Source of the DNA: an uncultured Lachnospiraceae bacterium
GTDB lineage: Bacteria > Bacillota > Clostridia > Lachnospirales > Lachnospiraceae
Direction: 5' to 3'
Length of the DNA: 7,154 nucleotides
Assembly (NCBI GenBank): GCA_902803625.1
Contig: CADCQV010000316.1
Location: forward strand, 1-7,154
The position numbers were made by a program, and so were the translations under genes. Positions within the stretch are counted from its first letter, which is position 1. Each line of letters begins with the position of its first letter. Below are positions 6,712 to 7,154 of this stretch, in pieces. The notes below the pieces were generated by a model, which made no database searches, was not told the DNA's origin, and saw only the letters and a program-made list of their open reading frames with translations.

Positions 6712-7002
6712 ATGTTTCAAAAAAATGTTTCTTATACATGTTGCACAAGTCTTATTTCCACAAACCGATTAAAGTTTGCGGCGCAAACAGACAAATGGAA
6801 AGGTGTATATTCGCCAATCGACAAAAAGAAGATACTTGAAGTCTGCGGAAAGATGAAGCCTACCGTATACAGTAAGGCAATTGAGTTGATGTTCTGCCTT
6901 GACATCCGGATAGGTGAATTGCGCGCACTGCAGAAGAACGATGTCGACTTGTCGGATAAGACCATCTATGCAGACGACCCAATACGCTCTGTTTTGGGAT
7001 AA
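6712..7002 (+). pseudogene. Tyrosine recombinase (integrase) fragment
   Basis: The open frame encodes 96 residues. From about residue 28 it reads like the start of the catalytic domain of phage or ICE-type integrases: KWKGVYSPIDKKKILEVC, then YSKAIELMFCLDIRIGEL and RALQKNDVDLSDKTIY. Arg66 in IRIGEL is the first residue of the catalytic Arg-His-Arg-Tyr set. Asp64 takes the place of the Gly usual in the TG-R-GEL motif. The frame departs from the family after KTIY and stops soon after. The Lys, His-x-x-Arg and Tyr motifs are therefore all missing, as is the N-terminal arm-binding domain. The first 27 or so residues have no recognisable match and may not be coding. It is certainly non-functional as a recombinase and points to past integration at this site. 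Confidence 0.75.
6774..6788. repeat. Perfect 7-bp inverted repeat within the integrase relic
   Basis: GTTTGCG (6774-6780) and CGCAAAC (6782-6788) are exact reverse complements around a single central G. It lies at the junction where recognisable integrase homology begins. With a one-base loop it is unlikely to act as an RNA hairpin; it could be a protein-binding dyad or chance. Confidence 0.4.
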
Positions 7003-7030
7003 TTCAAAATAATTCAACTGTCCTAGCAAT

Positions 7031-7067
7031 AAAAAAACACCCGCAAACCTAGTGTTTACGGGTGTTT
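7031..7067 (-). terminator. Leftward rho-independent terminator next to the right att core
   Basis: AAACACCCGCAAAC (7035-7048) pairs with GTTTACGGGTGTTT (7054-7067) around a CTAGT loop: 14 positions with a single C-A mismatch. On the minus strand the stem is followed by T residues from the A-run starting at 7031. It would end transcripts coming from beyond the right edge, immediately after the tRNA-3'-like sequence, which is the usual place for a tRNA terminator. It may also insulate the repressor promoter from read-through. Confidence 0.75.
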
Positions 7068-7073
7068 ATAGCG

Positions 7074-7094
7074 AAGCAGGTGATGGGAATCGAA
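7074..7094 (-). repeat. Right att-like core, resembling the 3' end of a tRNA-Gly gene
   Basis: On the minus strand this gives TTCGATTCCCATCACCTGC, matching the T-loop, T-stem and acceptor 3' strand (CACCTGC) of tRNA-Gly genes. It matches 15-35 in direct orientation at 20 of 21 positions. The 60 bases to its right (7095-7154), where the tRNA body should be, show no GCAGGTG partner and no cloverleaf. They hold no gene I can identify. The core therefore looks like an integration junction or displaced tRNA 3' end and not an intact tRNA. Its pairing with the left copy brackets the entire operon. Confidence 0.6.
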
Positions 7095-7154
7095 CCATAT
7101 CCAAGGCCCTAAACCCAAATACTGCTACTCGACACTTAGTCAACCACTGGTCAA

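Noticed and set aside
7068..7153. Open minus-strand frame running in from the right edge through the att-like core
   Set aside because: Only about 28 codons; the portion that looks conserved is explained by the tRNA-3'-like sequence.
7074..7154. Intact tRNA-Gly on the minus strand
   Set aside because: The 3' end matches, but no 5' acceptor strand (GCAGGTG), D-arm or anticodon arm is present in the visible sequence.

Overview
The window holds one complete, co-directional sugar-uptake operon on the minus strand, with decayed integrative-element sequence at both edges. In order of transcription (right to left) the genes are a ROK-family repressor, the ATPase (mmsA/gguA type), permease (mmsB/gguB type) and lipoprotein-anchored binding protein (ChvE type) of a multiple-monosaccharide ABC importer, and a PfkB-family fructokinase. 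Several things suggest a low-to-mid GC Firmicute, most likely a member of the Clostridia such as Lachnospiraceae: strong AGGAGG-type ribosome binding sites, a lipobox signal peptide followed by an Ala/Glu/Pro tether on the binding protein, and AT-rich intergenic DNA. This placement is inferred from style, not from a marker gene.

Region by region. Positions 1-196 contain a tRNA-3'-end-like core (15-35), an imperfect hairpin followed by a T-rich stretch, and a perfect 11-bp tandem duplication, but no gene. Positions 197-6607 hold the five operon genes, with gaps of 45, 28, 89 and 144 bp in transcription order. The 144-bp gap between the binding-protein gene and the kinase gene contains a strong two-tier hairpin. 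Positions 6608-6711 hold a near-consensus promoter (TTGACA, 17 bp, TAAAGT, reading leftwards) overlapped by a cluster of TTAA half-sites including a perfect GAGTTAA-N4-TTAACTC palindrome. This is the expected layout for a self-repressing ROK operator. Positions 6712-7002 encode a fragment of a tyrosine recombinase, truncated just after the first catalytic Arg region. Positions 7031-7067 form a leftward rho-independent terminator, followed by a second copy of the tRNA-3'-end-like core (7074-7094, 20 of 21 bases identical to the left copy). No gene is seen in the last 60 bases.

How it works together (inference from families): without sugar, the ROK protein binds its own promoter and silences the operon. 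When the sugar or a derivative is present, the ChvE-like lipoprotein captures a monosaccharide, MmsB/MmsA import it with ATP, and the fructokinase phosphorylates it. The kinase makes fructose, or a close ketose, the leading candidate substrate, although the transporter family is known for breadth. The genes belong to known families. I do not see a clearly new biological system. The least ordinary features are the periodic operator array, the att-like repeats bracketing the whole cassette, and the RNA hairpins around the binding-protein gene.
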